The notes below the pieces were generated by a model. It did no database searches. It was not told the origin of the DNA and worked only from the letters and a program-made list of their open reading frames with translations. From Pseudomonas sp. G2-4 (lineage in GTDB: Bacteria; Pseudomonadota; Gammaproteobacteria; Pseudomonadales; Pseudomonadaceae), in assembly GCF_030064125.1 (NCBI RefSeq), contig NZ_CP125957.1:62001-126000 (forward strand): DNA of 64,000 nt, in the 5' to 3' direction. Made by a program: the position numbers and the translations under genes. Shown in pieces: positions 7,558 through 16,343 of the stretch (position 1 is its first letter; the number at the start of each line of letters is the position of its first letter).

Positions 7558-8181
7558 TTATGGCGTTCCATTCCTCCCGTACAGGCGGTAGCCCTGTCGC
7601 CTACTCAAACGTTCGTAATAGGCGTTCACGGCAGGAAAGTCCGGATGGGCAAGGGGTGTCTCAAACCATCGATTAACCGATAGGCCGATCGGTATGTCTG
7701 CAAGAGAAAACTGGTCACCGACGACGTAGGCCCCGGTTGAGTCGAGCTGTCTATCGAGAATTTCCATGTGCCTCAACCAGTCCTTGCACGAGGTTGCCAA
7801 TGCATAGCCGTCTTGATGCTGAGGCGAATGCCTGACCAGAGACATAAAGGCATAACTCCACGATTTGTTGAGATCCGACGCTTGCCAATCGATCCATTGA
7901 TCCACCCGCGCTCTGGCCCTCGCTTCGATCGGGTACAGGTCGGTGTCGCTGTAGCGAGACGCCAAGTAGCGAATGATCGAGTTTGATTCCCAGAGAGTGA
8001 AATCATCATCCTGGATGACCGGCACCATGGCATTGGGATTCAACGCCATAAATCCAGGCGTCTGGGGCGACTTGAATCCAGAGCCCCAATCCTCCCGGTC
8101 GAAGGGGATTTCAATCTCAGCGCAGGCCCAGAGTACTTTTCTTACATTGATCGATGATGCTTTACCCAGTACGCGCAACAT
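7558..8181 (-). CDS. Glutathione S-transferase family protein
   Basis: A 207-residue protein of normal GST length. The N-terminal thioredoxin-like domain (about 1-80) has [13 protein letters not shown], where a Ser takes the usual active-site position, the cis-Pro motif VPVI and the glutathione gamma-glutamyl contact ESNSI. The C-terminal all-helical domain contains the N-cap motif FSLADIPIG. It would conjugate glutathione to electrophiles or act in stress tolerance; the substrate is unknown. It is a single gene inside the island, convergent with the kinase/regulator pair. The ATG at 8181 is the first in the frame and gives the standard GST start. Confidence 0.85.
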   Translation of the reverse strand: MLRVLGKASSINVRKVLWACAEIEIPFDREDWGSGFKSPQTPGFMALNPNAMVPVIQDDDFTLWESNSIIRYLASRYSDTDLYPIEARARARVDQWIDWQASDLNKSWSYAFMSLVRHSPQHQDGYALATSCKDWLRHMEILDRQLDSTGAYVVGDQFSLADIPIGLSVNRWFETPLAHPDFPAVNAYYERLSRRQGYRLYGRNGTP

Positions 8182-9041
8182 TCCATGTCCTTACAGTCGG
8201 TGGCTTTTCCTGTCGACACTATCGCCTTGTCGAGACGACTGTCCAGTGACTGCGTCTGGCCGTTTGCTGTCCTTCACATTAGCCAGATCCGCCCTAGGAG
8301 GGGCTCGTCTTTTCGGGAATTACTAGGTGGCAGAGATCAGTTCGGCCTCAAGTGTCGGACTCTGGAGCAACTGATTACAAGGAAGATGCTTTGAATATTT
8401 AAAACAAAGACTTACAGAATTCCTTGTTACGTGGCATATCTTGGAAAGCAGCTATTAGCGTGGGCATCCAAACCGTTGTTACGTGCTGTTATCCGGGAAT
8501 TTTCATTGAGTCCGTCCGGCTCCATCGTGCTCAGTTTGGTGGCTCTCAAAAATCTTGAGTGCCGGGCTGTCTTCGCGCATACATCCAACGCTGATTGGTT
8601 GCTTACTCAAGCTCTTGCCACGGGAATTGCTCAGCGCTTATCGGTGAGCAGTGGTCTGCGTGCGGGAATTGATGTTCTTGGTCGACTTCCGTTTGCCCTG
8701 CTCCGCATTTCCGACAAATCACGGTGGTATCTTCCAGTCTCCACTGAAGACTCCACGCGATTACTTCGCTACTCGTTGCCATTTTTGTGAGTATCCATGC
8801 GTTTTTGCTAGGGGCTGCGCTCTGAATTGAGCGTTTCAGGCAGTATCAGCGCTAAAAAATTCTATTCCATCCGCATAATTTTTCAAATCTACCAATGACG
8901 GCACCCTCTCTCTGCCAGATGCACCGCCTTCGCCAAGGCTGCACCTGTGCTGTCATGCAGACCAACTGATTAGTGGTGATATAGGTTCACCTTGTGATTT
9001 GGTAGTGTGTCTGCGATTTTTTACTAGTCGTGATACCTAAT
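8182..9041. other. 860-bp spacer, no well-supported gene
   Basis: An open frame of 119 codons starts with GTG at 8431, but it has no ribosome-binding site and no recognisable domain, so I do not call it. Base composition falls in 8830-9030. No terminator or repeat was seen. The region may hold a decayed gene. Confidence 0.4.
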
Positions 9042-9494
9042 ATGCTTAAACCGATACTCCTGGTTGAAGACGATCCGAAAGACCTTGAACTCACATTGTT
9101 CGCTTTGGAACGTACGCAGCTAGCAAATGAAGTGATTGTTGTGCGGGACGGCTCGGAGGCGTTGGACTACCTGTTTTGCCGCAATGCGTTTGCTCACCGC
9201 GCCAGGGGCAACCCGGCCATCGTCCTGCTTGACCTTAAGTTGCCGAAGGTGGACGGCCTTGGCGTATTGGAAACCATCCGAGCCGACGAGGTACTGCAAA
9301 GCATCCCGGTTGCAATGCTCACGAGTTCCCAGCTGGATACTGACCTGACCCGTGCGTATGAATTGGGTGTGAATTCATATGTGGTTAAGCCTTTTCAGTT
9401 GATAGAGTTCGTTGAGGCCGTTGCCAAGCTTGGAATGTTTTGGGCCGTATTGAACGAGCCGCCTCCCGGTTCCGTTCGTCCTGTGCGTAAGTAG
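9042..9494 (+). CDS. Rcp1-type single-domain response regulator
   Basis: A 150-residue receiver of the Rcp1 type, known as the partner of bacterial and cyanobacterial phytochromes. It has the acidic pair in LLVEDDPKD, the phosphoacceptor Asp in IVLLDLKLPKVDG, the Thr/Ser switch in MLTSSQ and Lys in VVKPF, plus the Rcp1-style insertion DYLFCRNAFAHRARGNP before the active Asp. The ATG at 9042 is preferred over the GTG at 9030 because it begins directly at the core fold. No phytochrome or other kinase lies beside it, so it is an orphan. It is the second stand-alone receiver in this island. Confidence 0.85.
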   Translation: MLKPILLVEDDPKDLELTLFALERTQLANEVIVVRDGSEALDYLFCRNAFAHRARGNPAIVLLDLKLPKVDGLGVLETIRADEVLQSIPVAMLTSSQLDTDLTRAYELGVNSYVVKPFQLIEFVEAVAKLGMFWAVLNEPPPGSVRPVRK

Positions 9495-9597
9495 GAAGTG
9501 GATTTTTTGCTCTGCTACTTGGACGCTTCACACCCTTTTGGATGCAGTGAGAAAAGAGAAAACCCAAACGGTTCGAATAACAGGACATTCGTTAAAT

Positions 9598-9620
9598 AGC
9601 CCACTCCGGTGGGCTTTTTT
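9598..9620 (+). terminator. Rho-independent terminator
   Basis: Stem AGCCCAC/GTGGGCT with loop TCCG, followed directly by a run of T. It lies about 100 bp after the Rcp1-type gene. Confidence 0.85.
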
Positions 9621-9707
9621 GTGGCCGCTGGATATCACACCCCGGATGTCTGGTTTACCATTTCCCATGCTCATGGTCCGAGCACCACGTATCTCCAGGA
9701 GGTCAAC

Positions 9708-10031
9708 GTGTCGTTACCCATCACTGCCCGGCAACTCAACGCCTTGCGCGCACTGCAACGCACCGCCCCCGAGCTGGGCGACCTGGCTACGTCGATTGCT
9801 CTGGCGTTTGATGCGTCCAACATCGAAAACCCGCAGCTGGCACGCTTGATTCTGGAGAAGACCTGCCGACGCATCGTGGCGGGCCAGCCCGGTAGCCGGG
9901 ACGCCATGATCCAGCACCTGGAGACCTTCGGAAACTTGAACTGTCTGTCGCCCGGGAAGGTCACTGAGTTTACCGACCGGATCAGGAAGATGGCTTACCC
10001 ATGTCGGAAGGTATCCAGAAAGAAACTCTGA
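9708..10031 (+). CDS. Hypothetical island protein
   Basis: A 107-residue protein I do not recognise. The GTG at 9708 is chosen because AGGAGG (9697-9702) lies 5 bp upstream; the longer reading frame would run through the preceding terminator. The protein is soluble and predicted mostly helical (LNALRALQRTAPELGDLATSIALAF), with a basic C-terminus (CRKVSRKKL). It is followed by a convergent Xre-type regulator. Confidence 0.6.
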   Translation: MSLPITARQLNALRALQRTAPELGDLATSIALAFDASNIENPQLARLILEKTCRRIVAGQPGSRDAMIQHLETFGNLNCLSPGKVTEFTDRIRKMAYPCRKVSRKKL

Positions 10032-10142
10032 GCTTCATGCTCGAGGGCGACCCTGCAGGCGACGTGCGCCGACTGTGTTTATGACCGTCTGCTTTTGGCC
10101 GATAGCCGCCTATGACTAACGCCCCTTTGGGAATGATTATCT

Positions 10143-10403
10143 TCAATCCTGCACGTTTTCATTACCCAGCGCGTGCTCGAAGGACTTGGTAAAGGCGATA
10201 AGATCACTATCCAAGACCTGACATAAATCCCGCAACTGCACCGTATCCAGCCGCCTTACCCCTCTTTCCACATCGCTCATGAACGATTGCGGCCTTCCCA
10301 GAGCGGCAGAGCATTGCGCCTGGGTCATCCCTGATTCGATCCTCATGCGCTTCAGCACCTGCAGAAAGATCACATGCTCGCGTCGATAGATAGCCTTTGT
10401 CAT
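10143..10403 (-). CDS. Xre-family helix-turn-helix regulator
   Basis: An 86-residue DNA-binding protein. The lambda-repressor-like helix-turn-helix is clear: LKRMRIESGMTQAQCSAALG followed by RPQSFMSDVERGVRRLDTVQL. No further domain is present. It is divergent from the membrane protein gene at 10504, with about 100 bp between the two starts, so it may control that gene and itself. Such small Xre proteins are usual regulators in genomic islands. Confidence 0.85.
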   Translation of the reverse strand: MTKAIYRREHVIFLQVLKRMRIESGMTQAQCSAALGRPQSFMSDVERGVRRLDTVQLRDLCQVLDSDLIAFTKSFEHALGNENVQD

Positions 10404-10503
10404 AGCCGTGTCCGGGCAAGGTTCGGCTGATAACGCTATATCTGCTTTTGGGATATCTGATTTTCAGTTATTTTATCTGTGCACGTTTGGTTTAGGAGGC
10501 TGC

Positions 10504-11043
10504 ATGAGACTTATCTGGGAGTTGTTTCGCTTGGCATGGGCCGTCGGGTGTTTGCCGGTGGGTGCGCTTTTGCTAGTCGTGGTGGTTTTTTCCGGCTTCA
10601 ACCTGCCATTCTTTCTGGGTTTTAACAGTAGCGAAGACCCGGCAATCCGTTGGCTGTTCTGGGTCTTGGTTCTCTACTTCGTCGGGGGAGGATGGCTGTT
10701 CTCCAGAATCAACCAGAACTATGCCGATAAGCTGAGAAAAATGGTTGCCGGCTATCAGGCTGAAGGGTTTCATCCGCAGGTAGAGGTTTTCGCGAAGATC
10801 AATGACGCCTACGTTGGTGTCGACCTGCAATCGAAAAGGTTGCTGGCCTACCCCGTTGGTCAGGATGGTCATCTCTTCCGTTTGGATGAGATTCGCTCCT
10901 GGCGCATCCTTCCAGTCGGCAAGAGCAACCATCGGTTGGAGCTGTTGACCAGCGATTTGGCAATTCCAACGTTTAGCCTCGCGCTTAAAACGGCCGACGT
11001 GACCAATACGGAGGCACGGCTGCATTCAATCTTCAGCACTTAG
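10504..11043 (+). CDS. Two-helix membrane protein of unknown function
   Basis: A 179-residue protein. Two membrane helices lie at about residues 8-32 (AVGCLPVGALLLVVVVFSGF) and 48-65 (WLFWVLVLYFVGGGWLF); the remaining 110 residues are soluble, probably cytoplasmic, with an alternating strand pattern (YVGVDLQSKRLLAYPV, IRSWRILPVGKSNHRLELL) reminiscent of small PH-like folds. The ATG at 10504 follows AGGAGG closely and begins a positively charged N-terminus, so it is preferred to the upstream GTG/ATG codons. It is divergent from an Xre regulator. I cannot name the family. Confidence 0.7.
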   Translation: MRLIWELFRLAWAVGCLPVGALLLVVVVFSGFNLPFFLGFNSSEDPAIRWLFWVLVLYFVGGGWLFSRINQNYADKLRKMVAGYQAEGFHPQVEVFAKINDAYVGVDLQSKRLLAYPVGQDGHLFRLDEIRSWRILPVGKSNHRLELLTSDLAIPTFSLALKTADVTNTEARLHSIFST

Positions 11044-11084
11044 CTGGATGATGGAGCCTTCACTTAGCTATTCGGAGTGGCCCG

Positions 11085-11333
11085 ATGACCGACGTAACCG
11101 CAGGCAGTGTTTGGCAGGTAGACATCGCTCAACTGAAGCTAGCTAACGCCACCATGCGTTTGGCCAATCAAGCGCTGGCTTCTGACGATGTTGCCGTTCT
11201 ATCCGCTCTCGGTTTTTCGCTCGCCCACATTCGAGAGCTGAGGCGCAAAGGTGGCTTCAGACCATCTTCCATTGCGCAGAACACACGAATGATCAATTGC
11301 TTACAAAAAAGGGAGCCTGCACATGCTCATTAA
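11085..11333 (+). CDS. Small hypothetical island protein
   Basis: An 82-residue helical protein with no family that I recognise (LALGFS-type motif in DDVAVLSALGFSLAHIRELRRKGG). It overlaps the start of the following gene by 11 bp, so the two are probably translated as a unit. A GGAG sequence lies about 10 bp upstream of the ATG. Confidence 0.6.
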   Translation: MTDVTAGSVWQVDIAQLKLANATMRLANQALASDDVAVLSALGFSLAHIRELRRKGGFRPSSIAQNTRMINCLQKREPAHAH

Positions 11334-11631
11334 CTACATGCCATTGAAAATCGCGTCCAGCGTTCTGGCGACAACGACGATCGAATCTGTCCGCCGATCC
11401 ACTTCGTATCATGCCTGCGGCTGGCAGATTCTTGACCGTTGGGCGTTTAATTCTCCCGAGCAGCTTCGCGCACTTGAAGCACAGGGAGAGCTGCTGCTTT
11501 TAGGGCGGTTGCTTGAACAGCAAATCGTCGAGCATGAGGCGCTTATCTCGCCCCTTGGATTGGCGCAGCGGAGGCAAGGGCTTGCAGAGCATGAGGTTCT
11601 TGCGCTGTCAGGCATCTCTACCGAGTTGTGA
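11323..11631 (+). CDS. Small hypothetical island protein, second of pair
   Basis: A 102-residue protein, helical, with a Leu-rich core (LRALEAQGELLLLGRLLEQQIVEHE). The start overlaps the preceding gene, and GGGAG lies 7 bp upstream. A 17-residue piece of a closely related gene survives outside the island at 3752-3802 with only synonymous differences, which shows that the protein sequence is under selection and that at least two elements carrying it have visited this chromosome. Function unknown. Confidence 0.65.
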   Translation: MLINYMPLKIASSVLATTTIESVRRSTSYHACGWQILDRWAFNSPEQLRALEAQGELLLLGRLLEQQIVEHEALISPLGLAQRRQGLAEHEVLALSGISTEL

Positions 11632-12242
11632 GCCATCGGCGGCAGCGCGTTCTACCAAAACTTTTCAGCCGTTGGCAGCAGTGGGGTCTCGGGGCTTGCC
11701 CTGAGCAGGGACGGTAGGCAAAGCAAAGAAGTGAAACGACTGCCGCTTTGCCGGTTGTACGTACGCCATTTATGGCGGGAGTACAAACCCTACCCTGTCC
11801 CAGTTTTTATCCTCCAAATGGTTCCCGCCGTTGTGGACGATGTTGGTGACTAAAAATTGTCTGTCCGTTGGTAATGGATTTCTTAGCCCTCGATGAATAA
11901 AAGCATCATTGGGGAGGGTGCAGAGGGAATCGTCCAATGACTCGATAAGCACAAGAGTCAGATGCCATCAGCCTAACAAAATTGATCATCAAAAATATTT
12001 GCGAAGTGAGCGCGGTAATTTCCAGAAAACACCGCAACACGACGCTGTACAAAGCAAGGCGTTGGCAGTGATGGTGTCGGATATTGTGAAGTGCGCGCGT
12101 TTGCCGTTGGTGACTGTGCGTGCATCGCTCGGGTAAGAAGAGAAAAACATCTGGCAGCACAGGGAAAGGTAAATCTTGTGATGCTGAGGGAGGCATGCGG
12201 TAGGCAAATCTGGGCACGTCACCCACAACTGGAGTAAACACT
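11632..12242. other. 611-bp spacer, no credible gene
   Basis: Frames on both strands are open for short distances, but none has a ribosome-binding site or a recognisable protein. Composition is mixed. I see no repeat or hairpin worth naming. Confidence 0.4.
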
Positions 12243-12434
12243 ATGAGTGAAAGCTGGCTGAGGAAAATGTGGTCGCTTGCACTGCGACGGAAATCTGTAG
12301 ACGCGATGAACGGCGGCAAGCCGTTTACCAGGTGCGGAACCCTCATGGTCTATGCGGGAGAGCTCAAGCTGATACCTGAGCTCATTCCCGAGTCAAAACC
12401 TGCCAGACGCTCCACGCCGCCCGATTCAGATTGA
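12243..12434 (+). CDS. Possible small basic protein
   Basis: A 63-residue frame (begins MSESWLRKMWSLALRRKSVD) with GGAG about 8 bp before the ATG. It is basic at the N-terminus and Pro-rich at the end. No family is recognised, and nothing conserved is nearby, so it is a weak call. Confidence 0.4.
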   Translation: MSESWLRKMWSLALRRKSVDAMNGGKPFTRCGTLMVYAGELKLIPELIPESKPARRSTPPDSD

Positions 12435-12520
12435 GTGCAGCATCTCAGGGCGGCTGAACGCATGTCAGTAAAAGTGGAACGCCTTAACTGATACGCACTT
12501 TGGATAGCCGGTGCGCAGGG

Positions 12521-12793
12521 CTAGCTGCTCAGACTACTTTCCTGATCAAACAGAGCTCTGGCAGAGGGGCCATAGGTTGCGATGACATTCTCGATGGTAT
12601 CCCGGTCGTTACAGTTCAAACTGCGGGTCAGGTCGAAGAGGGTGTTTCGCTCTGCTTTCCACTGGCTGATGATTTCAACATTCGGTTGGGCTTTCTTCCG
12701 CTCGTAGAAAATCGACTCGGAACGGAGCGCTATTAAGCAACCCAAGACGTCCTGGGCGATTTCCAGTCTATGAGCATCTGATGGTTGGATCAT
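12521..12793 (-). CDS. Small hypothetical island protein
   Basis: A 90-residue soluble, helical protein (LEIAQDVLGCLIALRSESIF). A strong AGGAGG lies 9 bp before the ATG on this strand, which supports it as a real gene. No family is recognised. It is a lone minus-strand gene, divergent from the gene at 12984. Confidence 0.65.
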   Translation of the reverse strand: MIQPSDAHRLEIAQDVLGCLIALRSESIFYERKKAQPNVEIISQWKAERNTLFDLTRSLNCNDRDTIENVIATYGPSARALFDQESSLSS

Positions 12794-12983
12794 CGTTGAG
12801 ACCTCCTGCTGATCAGTATCAGTACGTCGCGTGGTAGTTTATGGATTTTTGAATGCTTCGTAATCGATGCTCATCGGGGCTGTCGCTCGGCTGGTGTGGA
12901 ATGCGTCGACTGTCAGCTGGGAGGCATCCCGCGATCCAGGATACGTTTTTGACAGGTGCTGCTGTTAGCTGAAGAATGGCCGC

Positions 12984-13559
12984 ATGCAAAAAGCAGAATC
13001 TGAAACCTTGGGTGTTGAGGAGTATGAAGCATTCGAGCTTATGGCTCGGGAGCTCCATGCCCATTTTTTAAGCGCGCGGAAAAATTTTGCGGTGCGAGTG
13101 CCCCTAAATTTAGTGAGCTATTTGTTCACTGGGATTTTGCGGAAATCACGGTTGCCGAAAATCCAGCTTGAATGTGCCATCGCGGAATTAGAATTTGCTG
13201 TCGAGGCCAGGACATTTCGCCGTTACATCAGCGGTCATACCCGGATGACATGGAGGACGTTTCAGCGATTGGTTTTCTGGGCGCTGGGGCAGCAATGGAT
13301 CAGCGCGTGGATGTGCCGCGATTTGATGTCAAAAGCCCATCTATGCGAGGTCGCTCAAATCAGTGCACGCGAGTTATTGAACGAACGTAAGCGCCTCGTA
13401 TCAGCGACAGAAATACACAGAGAGGAAATGGTTAGGCGTTTTTATGAAAACCTAGCACTCAAGGACTTGGAACGAGAGGAAGAAGCAATCCTCTCTATTC
13501 GAAGAAACGATGAAGCGAGAGAGCTCGCATGCTCCCTGGGATTGGATATAGCTGATTAG
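12984..13559 (+). CDS. Unknown helical protein beside integrase remnant
   Basis: A 191-residue protein that I do not recognise. It is rich in charged and aromatic residues, with a helical C-terminal third (ERKRLVSATEIHREEMVRRF and LKDLEREEEAILSIRRNDEA) that could form a coiled coil. The central part (TFRRYISGHTRMTWRTFQRL) resembles a DNA-binding helical region, but this is only an impression. Its stop is 2 bp from the stop-codon end of a degenerate integrase on the opposite strand. It may be the last cargo gene of the older of two accreted elements. Confidence 0.6.
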   Translation: MQKAESETLGVEEYEAFELMARELHAHFLSARKNFAVRVPLNLVSYLFTGILRKSRLPKIQLECAIAELEFAVEARTFRRYISGHTRMTWRTFQRLVFWALGQQWISAWMCRDLMSKAHLCEVAQISARELLNERKRLVSATEIHREEMVRRFYENLALKDLEREEEAILSIRRNDEARELACSLGLDIAD

Positions 13560-13561
13560 CC

Positions 13562-13690
13562 TCAGGCCAGCTTGGCCAACAGCGCTTCGGCCCTAATGTT
13601 GTAGTAATCCTCCAGCGTGCTTATCTCGCAGTTCCCGGTGACACTGGCAAACTTGGTAGCTTGCTATCAGGTCGCTTCATCGCGCCATGA
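13562..13690 (-). pseudogene. Integrase C-terminal remnant
   Basis: Read on the minus strand this encodes ASVTG...STLEDYYNIRAEALLAKLA then stop, matching the end of the intact integrase at 17355 (ASVTGHREVNMLKRYYNITAEELAAKLA). Two in-frame stops and missing residues interrupt it upstream, the HxxR box is damaged and the catalytic part is gone. It marks the right end of an older element. Confidence 0.85.
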
Positions 13691-13729
13691 CTTACATTTG
13701 GGATAGCTGCTGCGATAAAGCTAATGCCA

Positions 13730-14170
13730 TTACCAATCAGGCTCCAGCTCTGTGCTGAGGTGAATGCCCATGATCCTGGCCTTACGGTACCTCAACGGCT
13801 CTGCATTGATCTCCAAGGCAACGAGACGATTTGCAGCGACCACTAGACTGTTGAATCGCTCGTTGTGAATAGCTACATACGCAACCAGTCTCTTGCCAGA
13901 CGCCTGCATTGAGCCGATGCAGCGAGGTGCTGCCTTCCCGTCTAGGAGTAGCGGGTCAACGTATAGGTAGCATTCCAATATCGGATATTTGAACGCTTCG
14001 GGATATCGGATGGAGCCGTGCAGCTTCATCGAAGCATGCTCTGAATAATGGTCACCGATTAGCCTGGTATCGGCATGCGTGGCCATTCCAAAGGACCACG
14101 ACATATCCCATTGCCAAATCCGGGCTTGTACGGTTATTCGATCAATGACTGCATGGCTTCGACCTGCCAC
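13730..14170 (-). CDS. Hypothetical island protein
   Basis: A 146-residue soluble protein with a strand-rich pattern (PILECYLYVDPLL, GKRLVAYVAIHNERFNSLVV, LRYRKARIMGIHLS). The GTG start at 14170 has AGAGGA 8 bp upstream. No family is recognised. It lies 54 bp downstream of the replication-like gene on the same strand and is probably co-transcribed with it. Confidence 0.6.
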   Translation of the reverse strand: MAGRSHAVIDRITVQARIWQWDMSWSFGMATHADTRLIGDHYSEHASMKLHGSIRYPEAFKYPILECYLYVDPLLLDGKAAPRCIGSMQASGKRLVAYVAIHNERFNSLVVAANRLVALEINAEPLRYRKARIMGIHLSTELEPDW

Positions 14171-14224
14171 AGCATGCTTCCTCTCGAATTGGACTGACTT
14201 CTGCCATGACCCCGTACCTGCTGC

Positions 14225-15007
14225 TCACGGTGGATCGGGTTTATTCAGATGTTCCGCCAGATACAAAGTTAGGGCCATGGCGTCATGCGGTTTGCCCGAT
14301 GTGGAACGAAACCTTTCTGCCATCGCACTGACGACAAGCTGAGCCCCATTTCGAAGCTTTCCCGTGGCTTTAGCCTTCACAATACCTTTACAAACATCCG
14401 TCCGATATTCTGTGGGGATTCCAGACAGATCCAGCTCATTGGAGGCAAGATGTGGCGTTTGGGTTTCAGTTAATAGTTTTGGTTGAGGTTTAGTGTTAGG
14501 CCGAACTTGGTCCGATACGGTATCGATACCGCATCCGTGGTGTATCGGTATCTCTTCCAGACCTACGTCTGAGCGGGGACGGAGGGCCTCATTGATCAAT
14601 CGCTGCTGATTCACCGTAAGTCTTTCTTTGAAATCGCGCAGGAAATCGTCAAGCCACTGGCTCGGAATGCGGCGAATTTCCTCAAGCGCTCTAGCTATCA
14701 GCTTTGGCCCAGTCACCTGAGTAGCGGTGTGATGATCCCACCAGATACGTACCCAAACGACGTATCTGACATGATCGTATCTAGCCAAGCCCTCATCTTG
14801 TAATCGATGAATGACTTGTAACCATTGCTCTGCCGTCCAGCCTATCTCTGCTCCTGCGATTCGGGGCACGAGGGGGTATACGCCCGTGATATTGCTGTCA
14901 GGGGCTGTTAAGAGGTGCAGCAACGCAACTTTGTCTTCAGTGGTGCAATTCAGCAAGCGGGGGGAGCGCCAAAAATTTTGATCCCTGATGGTTCGTTGTC
15001 TGCCCAT
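14225..15007 (-). CDS. Phage/island replication-initiation-like protein
   Basis: A 260-residue protein. The N-terminal 110 residues look like the winged-helix domain of phage replication proteins (FWRSPRLLNCTTEDKVALLH, GWTAEQWLQVIHRLQDEGLARYD, VWVRIWWDHH). The C-terminal half is a polar linker followed by a short helical domain (ELDLSGIPTEYRTDVCKGI). The ATG at 15007 is chosen because AAGGAG lies 8 bp before it; an in-frame TTG two codons upstream is less likely. It follows the AlpA-like gene on the same strand. Replication is inferred from the fold pattern and the island context. Confidence 0.55.
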   Translation of the reverse strand: MGRQRTIRDQNFWRSPRLLNCTTEDKVALLHLLTAPDSNITGVYPLVPRIAGAEIGWTAEQWLQVIHRLQDEGLARYDHVRYVVWVRIWWDHHTATQVTGPKLIARALEEIRRIPSQWLDDFLRDFKERLTVNQQRLINEALRPRSDVGLEEIPIHHGCGIDTVSDQVRPNTKPQPKLLTETQTPHLASNELDLSGIPTEYRTDVCKGIVKAKATGKLRNGAQLVVSAMAERFRSTSGKPHDAMALTLYLAEHLNKPDPP

Positions 15008-15053
15008 GCTCAAGGCTCCTTGCGCAAACGTACGGAGATGACGTAAGGGACGA

Positions 15054-15356
15054 TCATTGTCGCGCCTCCACCTGCGCTTTCTTGGTTGGCCTACCTGTGG
15101 GTTTTGGTTTTGATGAGGTGTTGGTCATGGCGTGGCGATCAGGGCTTTCTGTACTGCCGGTGCGCATCCAAGCTCTTAAGTCACCTAGCCTCCATCGCAG
15201 CCTTGAGAGTCCTGGTACAGGCTCAAGCCCTGGCAACTTACGCTGACGGACCGTAAGCACGCTGAACCCGGTCAACGCAGCAACTTCAGACACGCCGATC
15301 AGGACATCGTCGCCAAGCTTCTGTATTTTTTGTATGGTTTCGTAATCTATTGGCAT
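15054..15356 (-). CDS. AlpA/Xis-like DNA-binding protein
   Basis: A 100-residue protein with a MerR-like helix-turn-helix of the AlpA/excisionase kind: LIGVSEVAALTGFSVLTVRQ, then a strand-turn-helix ending LRWRLGDLRAWMR. The C-terminal 35 residues are basic and low in complexity. In prophages and islands such proteins switch on or direct excision by the tyrosine integrase. It is the first gene of a minus-strand unit with the replication-like gene and shares the island with the integrase at 17355. Confidence 0.75.
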   Translation of the reverse strand: MPIDYETIQKIQKLGDDVLIGVSEVAALTGFSVLTVRQRKLPGLEPVPGLSRLRWRLGDLRAWMRTGSTESPDRHAMTNTSSKPKPTGRPTKKAQVEARQ

Positions 15357-15463
15357 CAGGTTATCGCTCGATTGATCTGGTCGACACAGACTTCACCAAT
15401 CGAGCTGCTTGCAGCTAGGACATCTTTTTAACAGACGTCTGTATCTAACTCACTTTGCGGAGT

Positions 15464-16339
15464 TTATAGGCGCCTCTTTGAATTGGTTACGAAATTCGTA
15501 CTAGAAAGCGGAGATTTGTAGTAGTCCTCATCAAGAAAGCGAAGAACTTTTTTGAGCTCTGCTTTTTGAAGTGGCAATATTAGTTGCTCAATCCCGCCAG
15601 CGGCAGTAACGGTGTTGAAGGGTACATTGAATTCTTGCGCAGCTGGCTTCATCGTTCCTATGGGTATTGATTGCAGTATGCCACTTTGCTGAATTAGCGA
15701 AATCTTTCTGCGCACCCAAGAGTCAGCTATCATTAGCAACCCCGGTGCGCTAGCTACTGACAAAGTTGGAATTAGAGCGAAGCCGTTTACGTCTTCATCT
15801 GTGGCGGTCTTGTAATATTCGCTAAGGTCAAAGATCTGGCGAGCAGCATGAAAGCTGAAGAATTTAAGCCTGCCTCCATCCAGAATCGCTGTAAGTTTAT
15901 AGTCGAGAGTAAGCCCAATCCCTTCTATTTTTTTATAGACGTTAGCTGCGTGGAATATTGATAGGCCTCGTGTCGATATTATTCTTCGTTTATCAAAGTT
16001 TTGAAGTAGTATGCGTACTCCACCTCCGTCAGCTGCATAACCTGAAAATAGAGCTTTTATTAATGTGAAAAACTCTTCCGTTGGTTCAACTTCTGGAATG
16101 GCTAGAGGGTTCGCAATTGCAGCCGCTAGATCGTCGATATCGTCAAAATCGTCAATGAATAAGACCTCGTCATCGTCAGGCTTATAACTTCCATCAAATT
16201 CGATTTCTTGGTCAGCTTCGTCGAACTCTGCCTCTTGTGTATGTAGCAGATCGGTAAGTTCGGTTTGTACAGGCTGAGATAGCGCAAAGCGAACGATGCG
16301 TTGGGCAGGGTCTTTGGTTAAGGCAAACAGATGCAGCAT
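15464..16339 (-). CDS. kwaB: Kiwa anti-phage protein KwaB (DUF4868-like)
   Basis: A 291-residue soluble protein with an acidic N-terminal region (residues 35-70, many Asp/Glu) and a C-terminal domain like DUF4868, the domain that defines KwaB. Recognisable parts are the segment from GGVRILLQNFDKRRII to the C-terminal FLDEDYYKSPLSS. In the Kiwa defense system KwaB acts with the membrane protein KwaA against phages and is reported to bind DNA. The start follows the stop of the KwaA gene by 4 bp, and its ribosome-binding site GGAG lies inside the end of that gene. Composition is more AT-rich than the flanking chromosome. The assignment rests on family resemblance plus the two-gene layout. Confidence 0.75.
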   Translation of the reverse strand: MLHLFALTKDPAQRIVRFALSQPVQTELTDLLHTQEAEFDEADQEIEFDGSYKPDDDEVLFIDDFDDIDDLAAAIANPLAIPEVEPTEEFFTLIKALFSGYAADGGGVRILLQNFDKRRIISTRGLSIFHAANVYKKIEGIGLTLDYKLTAILDGGRLKFFSFHAARQIFDLSEYYKTATDEDVNGFALIPTLSVASAPGLLMIADSWVRRKISLIQQSGILQSIPIGTMKPAAQEFNVPFNTVTAAGGIEQLILPLQKAELKKVLRFLDEDYYKSPLSSTNFVTNSKRRL

Positions 16340-16343
16340 TTCA

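Noticed and set aside
8431..8790. 119-codon frame in the island
   Set aside because: It has a GTG start without ribosome-binding site and no recognisable family, and the surrounding 860 bp look like decayed sequence. It remains possible but unsupported.
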